In this document: in pieces, positions 11,598 through 22,479 of the stretch
Layout: each line of letters begins with the position of its first letter
Position numbering within the stretch: the first letter of the stretch is position 1
Origin: Tiliqua scincoides
Taxonomy: Eukaryota > Chordata > Lepidosauria > Squamata > Scincidae
NCBI RefSeq assembly: GCF_035046505.1
Contig: NC_089829.1
Span: 2,526,001-2,590,000, forward strand
DNA length: 64,000 nt
Direction of reading: 5' to 3'
Position numbers and translations under genes: made by a program
Notes under the pieces: model-generated
Told to the model about the DNA's origin: nothing
The model's database searches: none
Seen by the model: only the letters and a program-made list of their open reading frames with translations

Positions 11598-12590
11598 ATT
11601 TCAAACCTCAGTGAAAATACATATATACTTTTATATTTCAAAGCTCACATTTTAAAAAAAAGTTTTTTCTATTCTTTTTTCTTTACATTTTTCTAATAAT
11701 TTACTTATAGATTTGATTATTAATTCCACCCCTTTTACCAAATGATTTTTTCATATTCCCTTATTGTTTCCCACCCCAAATATTTCACCTATCCCCAATG
11801 CTTTAACCAACACCTTCCCATCCAAAATCCAATGGTACCTCTCCTCTTACCAGCTTGCCCCACTTTTTATTTGCTCTATATCTCTTGCTCGTACCCACTT
11901 CCCAATCTCCCCAAACCAACCTGTACAGGCACCAACAGTCCCTCTAATCTTTGAACTCTTCTGCCCCACCCCCTGTAAGCTGTGTCTCATTACTATAGTA
12001 CTGCATGTCTTCTCCTTGTCCTTTACCCACAGGCGAAGTCCAGGATTTTCCTCCTCCATTCTCTCACAATCGTCCCATTGCTGGTCACCTTTTTCTTGCT
12101 TCATTTCTGTTCCTTGTACTTCCTCTGTTTCTTGGGTTTTCTTCTCCTGCTTTTCTTCTGACGATATTTCTGGATCTTTTCCCAACTCAACAGCGCTAAT
12201 TTGAAGATTTGGGGGCAATCCTTCAATTTTTGCTTCTGTTTTTTTCTCAGATCTTTCTTCAAAGTTCACTAAGAGCTGTTCCAGAAGTTGTAAAGTGATA
12301 CATGATTTTGTTAACTTTTGTTAACTTTAACTGAATATTATTCCTGCATTTTTTCTCTTGCACCACCAAATGTCACTTTTACAAGTCCACTGTTTTCATA
12401 CTCAGAAATTTCCTACCAAGTGTTGTCTTGTAAAAACATTTAGGATTCCACATATGCCAGAAAAACTGCAATCCTTTTAAGTGCTTATTTTAGTCTTAAA
12501 TAAATCCAAAATCCTTCTTTTTCCCCCCACCTACTGCATACCTTCAAACTCCTTATATATTTAATCAATTTCTTATCTTCTCTTAAAAAG
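11598..12590. other. AT-rich region with an unassigned minus-strand open frame
   Basis: The minus strand at 11847-12269 has a 140-codon frame rich in Glu, Lys and Gln (for example EEKQEKKTQETEEVQ). Composition resembles the N-terminal part of a LINE ORF1, but I recognise no domain. TTAATTCCACCC(C)TTTT occurs here (about 11723) and near 10031, on either side of copy B, so both flanks may belong to one older repeat. Confidence 0.3.
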
Positions 12591-12594
12591 AAAA

Positions 12595-12900
12595 TACAGG
12601 TCCCACCTTGTTATACACAGATTTGACTCATCACAAATGCCCACTGCAAATGAGAAGGAATGTGCTGATCCCTGGAGAAAGGGAAAAACGGTCTGTTTAA
12701 AATCACAGTTTAAAAAAATTTCTTTTTTTACTGTCGTAGAGAGATAGGCATGCAAGTGATTACAGGTATAACCTAATTATCCATGAATTGTTCACCCATG
12801 GGGTCTTCCATGTTCATCTGTGTCCATCCACCCATGTTCATCCATGGGTCTTTCTATCTCAGTGTGATGAGAAGGGCCCTATAAATGAAAGGAAAACAGT
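12595..12900 (+). mobile_element. Possible Tigger/pogo-like DNA transposon fragments
   Basis: Two nearby starts, CAGGTCCCACCTTGTTATAC (about 12597) and CAGGTATAACCTAATTATCC (about 12762), resemble the pogo/Tigger terminal repeat followed by CGCGGATT-like decayed motifs. No matching right end was found. Very uncertain. Confidence 0.25.
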
Positions 12901-13016
12901 TGTTTAACAATAGCCTGTTAATTAGAGAGAGGGCAGCCAGCTGACAATCCATCAATCATTCTCTCTCCAGGCTTCACTCCAAGGCAAGCAACCCCTCCCT
13001 TCCCCTTGAGCTCGTG

Positions 13017-13050
<34 letters not shown>
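13017..13050. repeat. (AAC)n tail microsatellite of the adjacent SINE
   Basis: About 11 uninterrupted AAC units. In the SINE's own orientation (minus strand) this is its TTG-repeat 3' tail. Confidence 0.9.
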
Positions 13051-13392
13051 GGTATTTATATACCGCCTTTCTTGGTCTTTATTCAAGACTTTATTCAAGG
13101 CGGTTTACATAGGCAGACTTTATCTAAATCCCTATTTAAACAGGGATTTTTACAATTTCAAAGAAGGTTCTTTCTTTCAAGAACGACTACATTCAAGGTG
13201 TTTCATTCCGATCTGGCTTCACATTCTGGCCTCCATTCTCCCACGCTCAGAGCAGATGGAATTGCTCGGCTTCAGCTTGTCAGCTGCTCCAAGGTCGCAC
13301 AGTGCCGGTGGCCTCGAACTGGTGACCTTGTGGATGTTATCTTCAGGCAGACGGAGGCTCTACCCTCTAGACCAGACCTCCTGCCCAGATAA
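13051..13392 (-). mobile_element. Sauria-type tRNA-derived SINE, minus strand
   Basis: Read on the minus strand, it begins with a tRNA-like region carrying an A box (TGGTCTAGAGGGTAGAGCC) and a B box (GTTCGAGGCC). It continues through a unique body and ends in a Bov-B-like tail: GTAAACCGCCTTGAATAAAG, then AAAGGCGGTATATAAATA and the TTG repeat. This tail is typical of squamate SINEs mobilised by Bov-B LINEs. The copy looks nearly full length (about 340 bp). Confidence 0.8.
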
Positions 13393-13433
13393 TCATTCAT
13401 AATCAATGAAAGATAATGCTCTGGGTCAGGGGT

Positions 13434-13600
13434 GTCCAAACCTTTCGACAGTAGGGCCACATCATCTCTCCAACATTGTGTTGTGTTGTGGCCGGGGAAA
13501 AAAAAGAATTAATTTACATTTCAAATTTGAATAAATTTATATAAATGAATATATTAGAGACTAATGACTCTGTCTTACATCACAAAGGTCAACAAGGCTG
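13434..13600 (+). mobile_element. hAT-like fragment
   Basis: Left end CAGGGGTGTCCAAACCTTTC followed by GGGCCACATC is a common hAT (MER-type) start in amniotes. The right end was not found; LINE copy C lies downstream. The boundary at 13600 is approximate. Confidence 0.5.
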
Positions 13601-14021
13601 TTTTTAAATCACCTGAGCAAAGGGACTTTGTTTTAAAAGGATTTGCTTTAATGTAATTTTTGACATTCATGTGCATTGTGGGAACGGAACCCTTGCAAAT
13701 AATGAGACTCAACCTGTAGTCCCTTCTTTACAAACTCATTTCTTATTCCTCACTCTGTTGTTTAATTTGTCTCTGGTTGTCAGGTTCTCACCTCATAAAA
13801 GCTGTAAATCTGATCTTCGCAGGTTGTCCTACAAATGTAAAGTAAAATTCCAGGGAGGCTGGATCTTCCTGCCATCATGAAAGAGATGAGCTGGTGTTGA
13901 TACCCCTTTTTCAACTAAAAACTGTGACAAAAACCAGCAGTACTTTGCTGCATGAAGTTGACACAGGAATTAAAAATGAAGATTGTGCGTTGCTGCCATG
14001 CTCCCTTTTAATTCCAGGAAG

Positions 14022-15074
14022 CATTCAACCTCTCCAGACTGAGAGCAAAGTCCAAAGTCCAGCTGAAATGTCTGCGTGACTTCCTCTTTGCCGACAATGC
14101 AGCTGTCACTACCCACTCTGCCAAAGATCTCCAGCAGCTCATGGATCATTTTAGCAAGGCCTGCCAAGATTTTGGACTGACGATCAGCCTTAAGAAAACA
14201 CAGGTCATGGTTCAGGATGTGGACTCACCTCCCTGTATTACAATCTCTGCGCGTGAACTGGAGGTTGTCCATGACTTTGTGTACCTTGGATCAACGATCT
14301 CCGACACTCTTTCTCTCGATACCGAGCTAAACAAAACACTTCGGTAAAGCAGCTACCATGTTTTCCAGGCTCACAAAGAGAGTCTGGTCCAACAAGAAGC
14401 TGATGGAACATACCAAGATCCAGGTCTACAGAGCTTGCGTCCTGAGTACACTTCTGTACTGCAGCGAGTCATGGACTCTTCGCTCACAACAGGGGGAGGA
14501 AACTGAACGCTTTCCACATGCGCTGCCTCCGACACATCCTCGGCATCACCTGGCAGGACAAAGTTCCAAACAACACAGTCCTGGAACATGCTGGAATCCC
14601 TAGCATGTATGCACTTCTGAAACAGAGACGCCTGCGTTGGCTCGGTCATGTTGTGAGAACGGACGATGGCCGGATCCCAAAGGATCTCCTCTATGGAGAA
14701 CTCGTGCAAGGAAAGCGCCCTACAGGTAGACCACAGCTGCGATACAAGGACATCTGCAAGAGGGATCTGAAGGCCTTAGGAGTGGACCTCAACAGGTGGG
14801 AAACCCTGGCCTCTGAGCAGCCCGCTTGGAGGCAGGCTGTGCAGCATGGCCTTTCCCAGTTTGAAGAGACACTTTGCCAACAGTCTGAGGCTAAGAGGCA
14901 AAGAAGGAAGGCCCCCAGCCACGGAGACAGACCAGGGACACACTACACTTGCTCCCAGGGTGGAAGGGATTGTCACTCCCGAATCGGCCTTTTCAGCCAC
15001 ACTAGACGCTGTGCCAGAACCACCATTCAGAGCGCGATACCAGAGTCTTTCGAGACTGAAGATTGCCAACATAC
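14022..15074 (+). mobile_element. LINE copy C: 5'-truncated, frame broken
   Basis: Same family as copies A and B. It starts inside the RT at the FNLSRLRAKSK region, carries LKCLRDFLFAD with the catalytic DD changed to DN (FADNAA), and retains the C-terminal GKRPTGRPQLRYKDICKRDL block. The zinc-finger region reads CSQGGRDCHSRIGL, so one cysteine is lost. Frames change near 14335 and 14490. The 3' end ACTGAAGATTGCCAACATA stops at about 15074, where a different element begins. Confidence 0.85.
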
Positions 15075-17520
15075 CCTAACCCTGTACCACCAAGCACATA
15101 TCACACCATGGGCACCCAGGGAGGGCGGTGTTTTTGAAGTCAGGCATCCGGCAGGGCTGCCCCATGAGTGCGTTGCTGTATGTGCAGGCATTGGATCCCC
15201 CTGCTGGTCCGATTTCAGCGGGACGCTCAGAGCTGGGGCATCGAACTGAACGGGGGGGGGGAAGGGGAGCCATGAAGGTCATCATCCTTGCAGATAACTT
15301 CTCCCTCCTGGTGTGGATGGCAGGGGAGCTGAAGGTGGTCAAGGAGCAGATCCTGGAGTATGAGGATGTGTCTGGGGCAGCGGTCAACCTGGAGAAGTTC
15401 AAGGGCTTCGTCCTCCAGCCCCAAATGAACTTGGTCCAGCTACAGTTCATGGCCTCACTGTGGGAAGTGGCGGAGGAGGAGGAGGAGCAGGTGGTAGTGG
15501 CATGGAGAATGTGCAGAGGAAGGAGGAGCATGTGAAAACCTTGGGGGTGCACAGCCGGGGGTGGGATTGCAGCTGGAGGGCCTGGGAGGAGAAAGTGGAG
15601 GCCAAGCTCTGGAAGCCTTAGTGCCTGAACGTGTACCAGAGGGTGTGGTATTTTAACACCTACTGCGTCCCAATGGTGATGGGCCTGATGGCCGTGTATC
15701 CACCACCCAAGCTTCTCCTGGAGGTGGCAGGGCGTTTCTTCGAGCTCCTTGGGGCACCAGGTTCTTCCCTCTGGCAAGACCCACTGCCTACAGGAAGGTG
15801 GGACAGGGCAGCCTCGGAGCGTGGCATCTTTCTGGCAGCCAACTGAGGGAGCGTCATCTGGTTGCAGCAGGAACAGGAGGAGGAGAAGGCGGGCGGCCCC
15901 CTGGCCAAGTCAGGTGGGTCAGTGTGTTGCGGGACATCCTGGAGGACACGGCTTGGGGGAGGTGGTGGTGGCCAGGAGAGGAGACAGGCTTCTGCCTCAC
16001 ACCGCTGGTGCTGAAGCTCGGCCTCCCAGACTACTGCCAGGAGAGAGCGGGCTGGATTCGGGAGTATGCAGCAAGTGCACAGCAGTGCAAAGTGCTGGGC
16101 ATGGAGTAGAAGCTGCTGAAGTGGACCCTCTATAGCACTCTCCTGTAGGGGATCCTAGAGCAAGCAGCTGAAGAGGGCCTGGATCTCAGGGTACTTGCTG
16201 CAAGTTGGGGCAGCCAAGAGCACCGGCCGATCCCCTACAGCCTGCGGGAGCTGCATTGGTGGGCTTTCGACCAGGTGCTGCAGGTGGGCGTGATGACACC
16301 CTGGCTGGTGGCAGCGCAGAAGCGGTGTAAGCGGCCTGCGTGCGACTGGTTCCACCAGACAGAGATCGTCGAGCACTTTGTAAAAGCGTGTGCCCTGGCC
16401 CAGTGTCTGTGGAGGGGAGTCGCAGGGGACTTAGACTGGCTGAGCCTGGTGGACCAGGGCTGGTAGCCCCCCTAAAGGTAGAGCCTGCGTGGAGGGCTGG
16501 AGAGGGACGAAGGCCAGCATAGACCATCACACGGGCTGGGTGGCCTTTGCCGTGGTGGTGAGGCTGGAGGCTCTACATCCCCCTGGCACTGTCCATTCAG
16601 CGGGGGAAGGAGCTGCAGGGCAGGAAGCCTACCAACACGGCAGCGTGGGCAAACTTTATTGTGTTTGCAACCAGGCAAGCTACGAGAAGGGCAGGATGTC
16701 GTGGGAGAAATGGAAACGGAGGTGGGGCTGGCTATGAAGGTTGCTGCCAGAGGCACACTTGCCCATCACCTAATAACATCTTCCAAGTGCTGTAACAATC
16801 TGTAACAACACGTAAAGAACTGTCAAGTGCTGCCAACGTCCTGTAAATGTGTGATCAGTTGTGAATAGTTGTAAATATGTACGAGACCCTGGATGGACAT
16901 TTGTGTTTGCCGTTGTAACTGGAGGGACTGTGTTGGGGGGAAGCGCAAACTGTTTGGGGGAATGTAAACTTTTAACCTAGTACTGTGTAACTGTAACCAC
17001 GAAGCTTCTACCTGCATGAAGTAATGTGTGACCTGTACTGTCTAGCGGAGCACTGCCTTGTGTGTGTGTGTAACAGGCATCTCCAACCCACATGTGGTAG
17101 GATGGTGGTTTCAACCCAATAAAAATTCTATTTTCCTAACCTAAACAACATCTGTTAAGTGTTTCCTAACCTAAACATCTGTTTAACACGCTAAAGAACT
17201 GTAAATGTGTGTCTGTGTCAATAGTTGACAATAGCACTAAATATGTATGAGACCCTGGATGGACATTTGTGTTTGCCTTTGGAGCTGGCAGGGCTTGGTT
17301 GGAGGGGAGGGCAAACTGGGGGAATGTGAACTTTGTACTTTGCACTGTGTAACCTGCAACTGTAAACTTGTACCCGTATGATGTAATACATGCTGTGTAC
17401 TGTGTAGCAGAGCTCTGCTTGTGTGTGTGTGTGTAACAGGCGTCTCCAACCCATGTGTTGTAGGATGGTGGTTTTAACCCAATAAAAAATTATTTTCCTA
17501 AAAGAAAATTTTTTCCTAAC
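15075..17520 (+). mobile_element. Second LINE remnant, probably Tx1/L1 group, with long 3' UTR
   Basis: A decayed coding part (about 15100-16740) shows RT motifs SGIRQGCPMSALLYV, a degraded catalytic box (IILADNFSLLV), then YEDVSGAAVNLEKFKG and MVMGLMAVYPPPKLLLEVAG. The order fits the RT palm and thumb of Tx1/L1-like LINEs. Several frame changes and stops show it is dead. A 0.75-kb 3' UTR made of two tandem units follows. The left junction abuts LINE copy C at CCCTAACCCT. Clade assignment is tentative. Confidence 0.6.
16795..17520 (+). repeat. Two tandem ~365-bp 3'-UTR units, each with a polyadenylation signal
   Basis: The anchor GAGACCCTGGATGGACATTT occurs at about 16883 and 17249. AATAAA recurs at 17118-17123 and 17481-17486. 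Each unit also has a short GT run and ends in TTTTCCTAA. The units are clearly similar but not identical, so the duplication is not very recent. Confidence 0.85.
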
Positions 17521-17539
17521 CATAGCCCTCTAACCCTTT

Positions 17540-17910
17540 CAGAGGATCCTGGGGGGTTTTCAGATGGTTTCTGGGGGTCTCAGGAAAGTTTTCAGGGGCT
17601 TTCCTGAGAGTTTTGACAGGTTTCTCAGGAATTTTCAGGGGGTTCTGGGTGTTTTCAGGTGGTTCCAAGAGGGTTTTCAATGGTGTTTTGGGCATTCCTG
17701 GGTGTTTTTCAGGTTGTTCCTGGATTTTTCTTTGGGTTTTCAGGGGTTTTCTGATGGTTTTGGAGGGTTTTCAAGGGGATCTTGGTGGGTTTTCTGGGGT
17801 TCCTGGTGTCTTTTCCAGAGGTCACCATCAGTTACTCAGCAGTTTCATGGGGTGTTTTCACTAGGTTTTAATGAAGTTTCTGAGGTGTTTTCAGAGGGTT
17901 CAGAGAATTC
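17540..17910. repeat. Decayed minisatellite, unit about 20-24 bp
   Basis: Imperfect repeats built on TTTTCAGGGGGTTCTGGGTG recur about 14-16 times with variable spacing. One frame is free of stops and reads as a Phe/Gly/Trp-rich chain, which follows from the repeat composition and is not a gene. Confidence 0.7.
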
Positions 17911-18069
17911 TTGTGTGATTCAAAATAGTATCTAGTGCAATGAAATACACTGGACCAGACTATTTATGGGAAATTTATAGTTGTTAAAATTTGGAAAATT
18001 CAGTCAGCATGGTTAAAAGATGGTCTTTCCGTAAGACCGTCTTCTACTGTCTTCTATTGCGCTTGCTAT

Positions 18070-18145
18070 TCCTCTCAGCTTGGTGTCATCCGCAAATTTG
18101 ATGAGGCCTCCTTGTAACCCTTCATCCAAGGATCTCATATATCTT
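18070..18145 (-). mobile_element. CR1 LINE fragment, minus strand
   Basis: The minus strand encodes LIKFADDTKL, the CR1 reverse-transcriptase catalytic box. Only about 75 bp is recognisable. The pyrimidine-rich DNA that follows, to about 18540, is not assigned. Confidence 0.6.
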
Positions 18146-18949
18146 TCCTGTGTCTCATTTCCCCCCCCCCCATGTTTTCCTTATTCCAATGGTTTTTCCT
18201 CCACAGTATCAGGATCATACTTAGAGCGGCTTCCTTGTCTTATGCCTTTTCTTTCTACAGACCCCCCTTCCACGCTTTTTTCTTACATTACAAAGCTTCA
18301 TTTCTCCAGACTTCTTTGCTTCTTCTTTTTACATTATGAGGCTCTATTTGGTCCTCACTTAACTCTCCCTTGCCCCTTTATCTTTTCTTTCCCACTGAGC
18401 ACTCTGTTATCCCTCCTTTTTCATCCTATCCTTGATTCAGATTGTCCATCTCTTAGCTCTCTTCTTTTCTTTCTTATATTAATTACCAGGCTGAATTGGG
18501 TCAAACATTGCTTTCTTTTACCCTTCTGTCATTATCACGGTCAGGCACATCCCACAGGCAATGCTAAGTAAGCAGCCAGACTTGCACTTCTGGAGGAAGT
18601 CCAGAACTCTCTCAAAAAACATTCCAGAATCACAAGGGGCAGAGGGGAACCATGACCACAAGGAGGCCCCGAGGGCTCCTCTCCCTTCACACCTGGCTGG
18701 GAAGAATCAAGCCCTGCTCTCAGGAGTGTCTGCTGCATTCAGGGTGGTTTCTGCCACAGCTGGGAAAAAAACCTCCTGCCTCAGACAAACTGTCTTCTCC
18801 TGGGTGAGGGTTGGAAGTATTCCCATTCATGGTGTGCAGGCAGCAAAGAGGAGGCATTCTCTCTCTTCCCTCTCCCCCCCCCCCAACATGAAACCAGCCC
18901 ATGAAATTGGATTTCAGCTACTGGATTCAGGAGGGTCAACACAAGATCA

Positions 18950-19500
18950 ATTTAATTTATTGCCGTATATACTTTACTTTAAGTAAAAAAAAAAAAAAAG
19001 CCTTAAACTTGACACTGAAAAGATGGGTTGACTTATACATGGGCAATATGGTAAATAAAGCTTCTGAGAGCAAGTGCATGCCTGAGGGCAGCAGGACTCG
19101 GGGTTGCAGGGGACACAGCCGTTTCACTTGTCCATAGTTGTTCTGAGGCAGCAACAGAAAGCAAACAAAAAAGAACCATTTTACCTTCTCCAAACAGGAA
19201 GAGAGGTGCAGGCGCTTACTGCAGCCCTTGTGAGGAATACAGCCCAGCACTTCCACACTTCCAGCCCCCATAAAGCTGACAACTCTCATAAGCGCTTTTA
19301 TCTCCCTTAATGTTTGGAGGGAGATAAAATGGCTCTGTTTCCCTCCCTCTTGGTTTTCTGTTACTACCTCAGAACAATTACTGGTTAAGTTGTTTTACAA
19401 AGAATTTCACACCTCCCTAAGTTTTACCCTTGATTTATCCATCACAACAAATGATTTTTGGTTTAAAACGTGCCCTTGACTTCTCCATGAGACAGACAGC
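18950..19500. mobile_element. Possible short DNA transposon remnant
   Basis: Motifs such as GGGTTGACTTATACATGG, GTTTTACCCTTGATTTATCC and TGCCCTTGACTTCTCCATGA resemble the repeated 'GACTTATACRNG' ends of non-autonomous DNA transposons. Ends and duplication are not defined. Confidence 0.25.
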
Positions 19501-19507
19501 AGGCTCC

Positions 19508-22475
19508 AAACATAAGAACAGCCCCACTGGATCAAGCCATAGGCCCATCTAGTCCAGCTTCCTGTATCTCACAGCGGCCCACCAAATGCCCCAGGGAGCA
19601 CACCAGATGACAAGAGACCTGCATCCTGGGAGGTTGCACATACACCTCATGGCTTGTAACCTTGTAATGGATTTTTCCTCCAGAAACTTGTCCAATCCCC
19701 TTATAAAGGCATCCGGGCCAGATGCCACCACCATATCCTGTGGCAAGGAGTTCTACAGACCAACCACACACCAAGCAAAGAAATATTTTCTTTTGTCTGT
19801 CCTAACTCTCCCAACACTCAATTTTAGTGGATGTCCCCTGGTTCTGGTGTTATGTGAGAGTATAAAGAGCATCTCTCTTTATCCTTCCTACTTTATCCTT
19901 CCCATGCATAATTTTGTATGTCTCAATCATGTCCCCCCTCAGGCGTCTCCTTTCTAGACTGAAGAGGCCCAAACGCCGTAGGCCTTTCCTCATAAGGAAG
20001 GTGCCCCAACCCAGTAATCATCTTAGTCACTCTCTTTTGCACCTTTTCCATTTCCACTATGTCTTTTTTGAGATGCGGCAACCAGAACTGGACACAATAC
20101 TCCAGGTGTGGCCTTACCATCGATTTGTACAACAACATTATAATATTAGCCGTTTTGTTCTCTTCTAATGATCCCCAGCATAGAATTGGCCTTCTTTACT
20201 GCCGCCGCTTGGGTCGACACTTTCATCGACCTGTCCACCACCACCCCAAGATCTCTCTCCTGATCTGTCACAGACAGCTCAGAACCCATTAGCCTATATG
20301 TGAAGTTTTGATTTTTTGCCCCAATGTGCATGACCTTACACTTACTGACATTGAAGCGCATCTGCCACTTTGCTGCCCATTCTGCCAGTCTGGAGAGATC
20401 CTTCTGGAGCTCCTCACAATCACTTCTGGTCTTCACCACTCAGAAAAGTTTGGTGTCGTCTGCAAACTTGGCCAGCTCACTGCTCACCCTTGTCTCCAGG
20501 TCATTTATGAAGAGGTTGAAAAGCACCGGTCCCAGGACAGATCCTCGGGACACATCACTTTTCACCTCTCTCTATTGTTAAAATTGCCCATTGACACCCA
20601 CTCTGTTTCCTGTTCTTCAACCACATCTCAATCCAGGAGAGGACCTGTCCTCTAATTCCCTGACTGTGGAGTTTTTTCAGTAGCCTTTGGTGAGGGACTG
20701 TGTCGAATGCCTTCTGAACGTCCAGATATACGATGTCCACGGATTCTCCCGCAAGCACATGCCTGTTGATCTTTTCAAATAATTCTAAGAGGTTCATGAG
20801 GCAAGACTTACCCTTACAGAAGCCAGGCTGATTCTCTCTCAGCAAGGCTTGTTCGTTATGTATTTTGAGAGTCTATCTTTGATGAGGCATTCCACCATCT
20901 TACCCAGTATAGATGTTAGGTTGACCGGCCTATAGTATCCGGGGTCCCCCCTCTTTCCCTTTTTAAAGATCAGTGTGACATTTGCTATCCTCCAAGGATT
21001 TGCTATCCTTGCTTGTCCTTTTGAGGGACAAGTTGCATATTTTAGTCAAAAGATCAGCAACTTCATTCTTCAGTTCCTTAATAACTCTTGGGTGGATGCC
21101 ATCAGGGCCCGGTGACTTATTGATCTTTAATTTATCAATGAGGTCTGAAACATATTTAACCTCTATCTGACTTAATTCCTTGGTCAGGTATCTGCCCGAG
21201 GTCTTCTGCCATGAAGACAGATGCAAAGAACTCATTCAATTTCTCTGCCATCTCTAACTCTCCTTTTCTCCTAAGAGCGACTAAGGAGGGAGACCCTTTC
21301 CCTCCCTCACCATCCAGAGGGCCAACCGCTTCTCTGGCGGGTTTCCTGCTTCTAACATATTTGAAGAAGCTTTTACTATTCCCCTTAATGCTGCTGGCCA
21401 TGTATCTCTTGGCCTCCCGTATCACCTTCTTACATTTCTTTTGCCACTGTTTATGTTCCTTTTTAGGGCAAGACTTCCATTTACGGAAGGAAGCTTCCTT
21501 GCCCTTTATGGCCTCTCTAACTTGGCTGGTTAGCCATGCGGGCACCCTCCTGGATTTAGTGGAGCCCTACTTTCTTTGTGGTATACACTTCCACTGGGCC
21601 TCCATTACTGTTGTTTTCAGCAGCCTCCATGTACTCTGGAGACTGGACTCTTTCTGCCTTCCCTTTCAACCTCCTTCTAACCAGCCTCCTTATTCAAGGG
21701 AAGTCTGCTCGTCGGAAGTCAAGGGTTTTTGTGAGAGTTTTGCCCGGTATTCTTCCCCCGATGTACATGTCGAAACGGATCGCAGCATGATCACTGTTCC
21801 CCAATGGCTCAGTAACACTGACATCTCTAACCAGGTCCTGAGTACCACACAATATTATATCCAGAGTCACCTGTCCATGGCTCCATTACTGTCATGGGCT
21901 CCATGACTAGCTGCTCTGTCATTTAGCCGGTCTCCTTTTCATGACCAGAACACAAATTGACCTAGTCTATATGAGGATAATTGAAGTCCCCCATGATTAC
22001 AACCCTGTCCCTCCTTGTCACCTCCCTGATCCGTTTCCTCACTTTAAGGTCCCCTTCCACTTTCTGGTCTGGAGGATGATAGTCTGGAGGATGATGGTCT
22101 GGAGGCCCCCAGTATTACAGGCCTGGTAATTTAACCCACAGAGATTCTATGGTAGAGTCTGACAATCTCTACTTCAATCTCTACTTTGCTGGATTCTATC
22201 CCTCCTTCTTCTTTAAAGGGCCACCCCACCTCCAACACGCCCCTCCCTGTCGCTCCTGTAGAGGTTATAGCCCGGGATTGCGGTATCCCACTGATTCTCC
22301 GCATTCCACCAGGTTTCCGTTATGCCCACTATGTCAATGTTTTCCCTTGTTCTCCCATCTTTGGAAGAACATTCCAGTTCTCCCATCTTTGCTCGGAGAC
22401 TTTGGGCATTTGCATAAAAGCATTTGTACATGGAATGCTTATTAGCTCCTTTGTCCCCGCATCTTCTCACTGTGC
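19508..22475 (-). mobile_element. CR1 LINE with nearly complete ORF2, frame broken
   Basis: On the minus strand, in order: the apurinic endonuclease start (CFYANAQSLRAKM, IVGITETWW, about 22470-22220), the linker (WLTSQVREAIKGKEASFRKW, INKSPGPDGIHPRVIKEL), RT motifs (GFCKGKSCL, IVYLDVQKAFDTVPHQRLL, KFADDTKL region) and the C-terminus (LYKSMVRPHLEYCVQFW). The 3' UTR ends in GGGGCTGTTCTTATG near 19508. About 2.97 kb, close to the length of a CR1 ORF2. The ORF1/5' UTR part is missing and several stops and frameshifts interrupt the frame. Confidence 0.9.
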
Positions 22476-22479
22476 CAAA

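Noticed and set aside
13300-13392. tRNA gene
   Set aside because: The A and B boxes belong to the head of a Sauria SINE with a Bov-B-like tail; there is no tRNA fold or terminator.
15059-15085. True interstitial telomere array
   Set aside because: Only about one and a half CCCTAA units, too few to call; kept as a finding about a LINE junction.
17540-17910. CRISPR-like array
   Set aside because: Units are imperfect, contiguous and without unique spacers. The window is vertebrate.
17564-17935. Phe/Gly/Trp-rich 124-codon protein
   Set aside because: Product of a TTTTCAGGGG-type minisatellite, not a gene.
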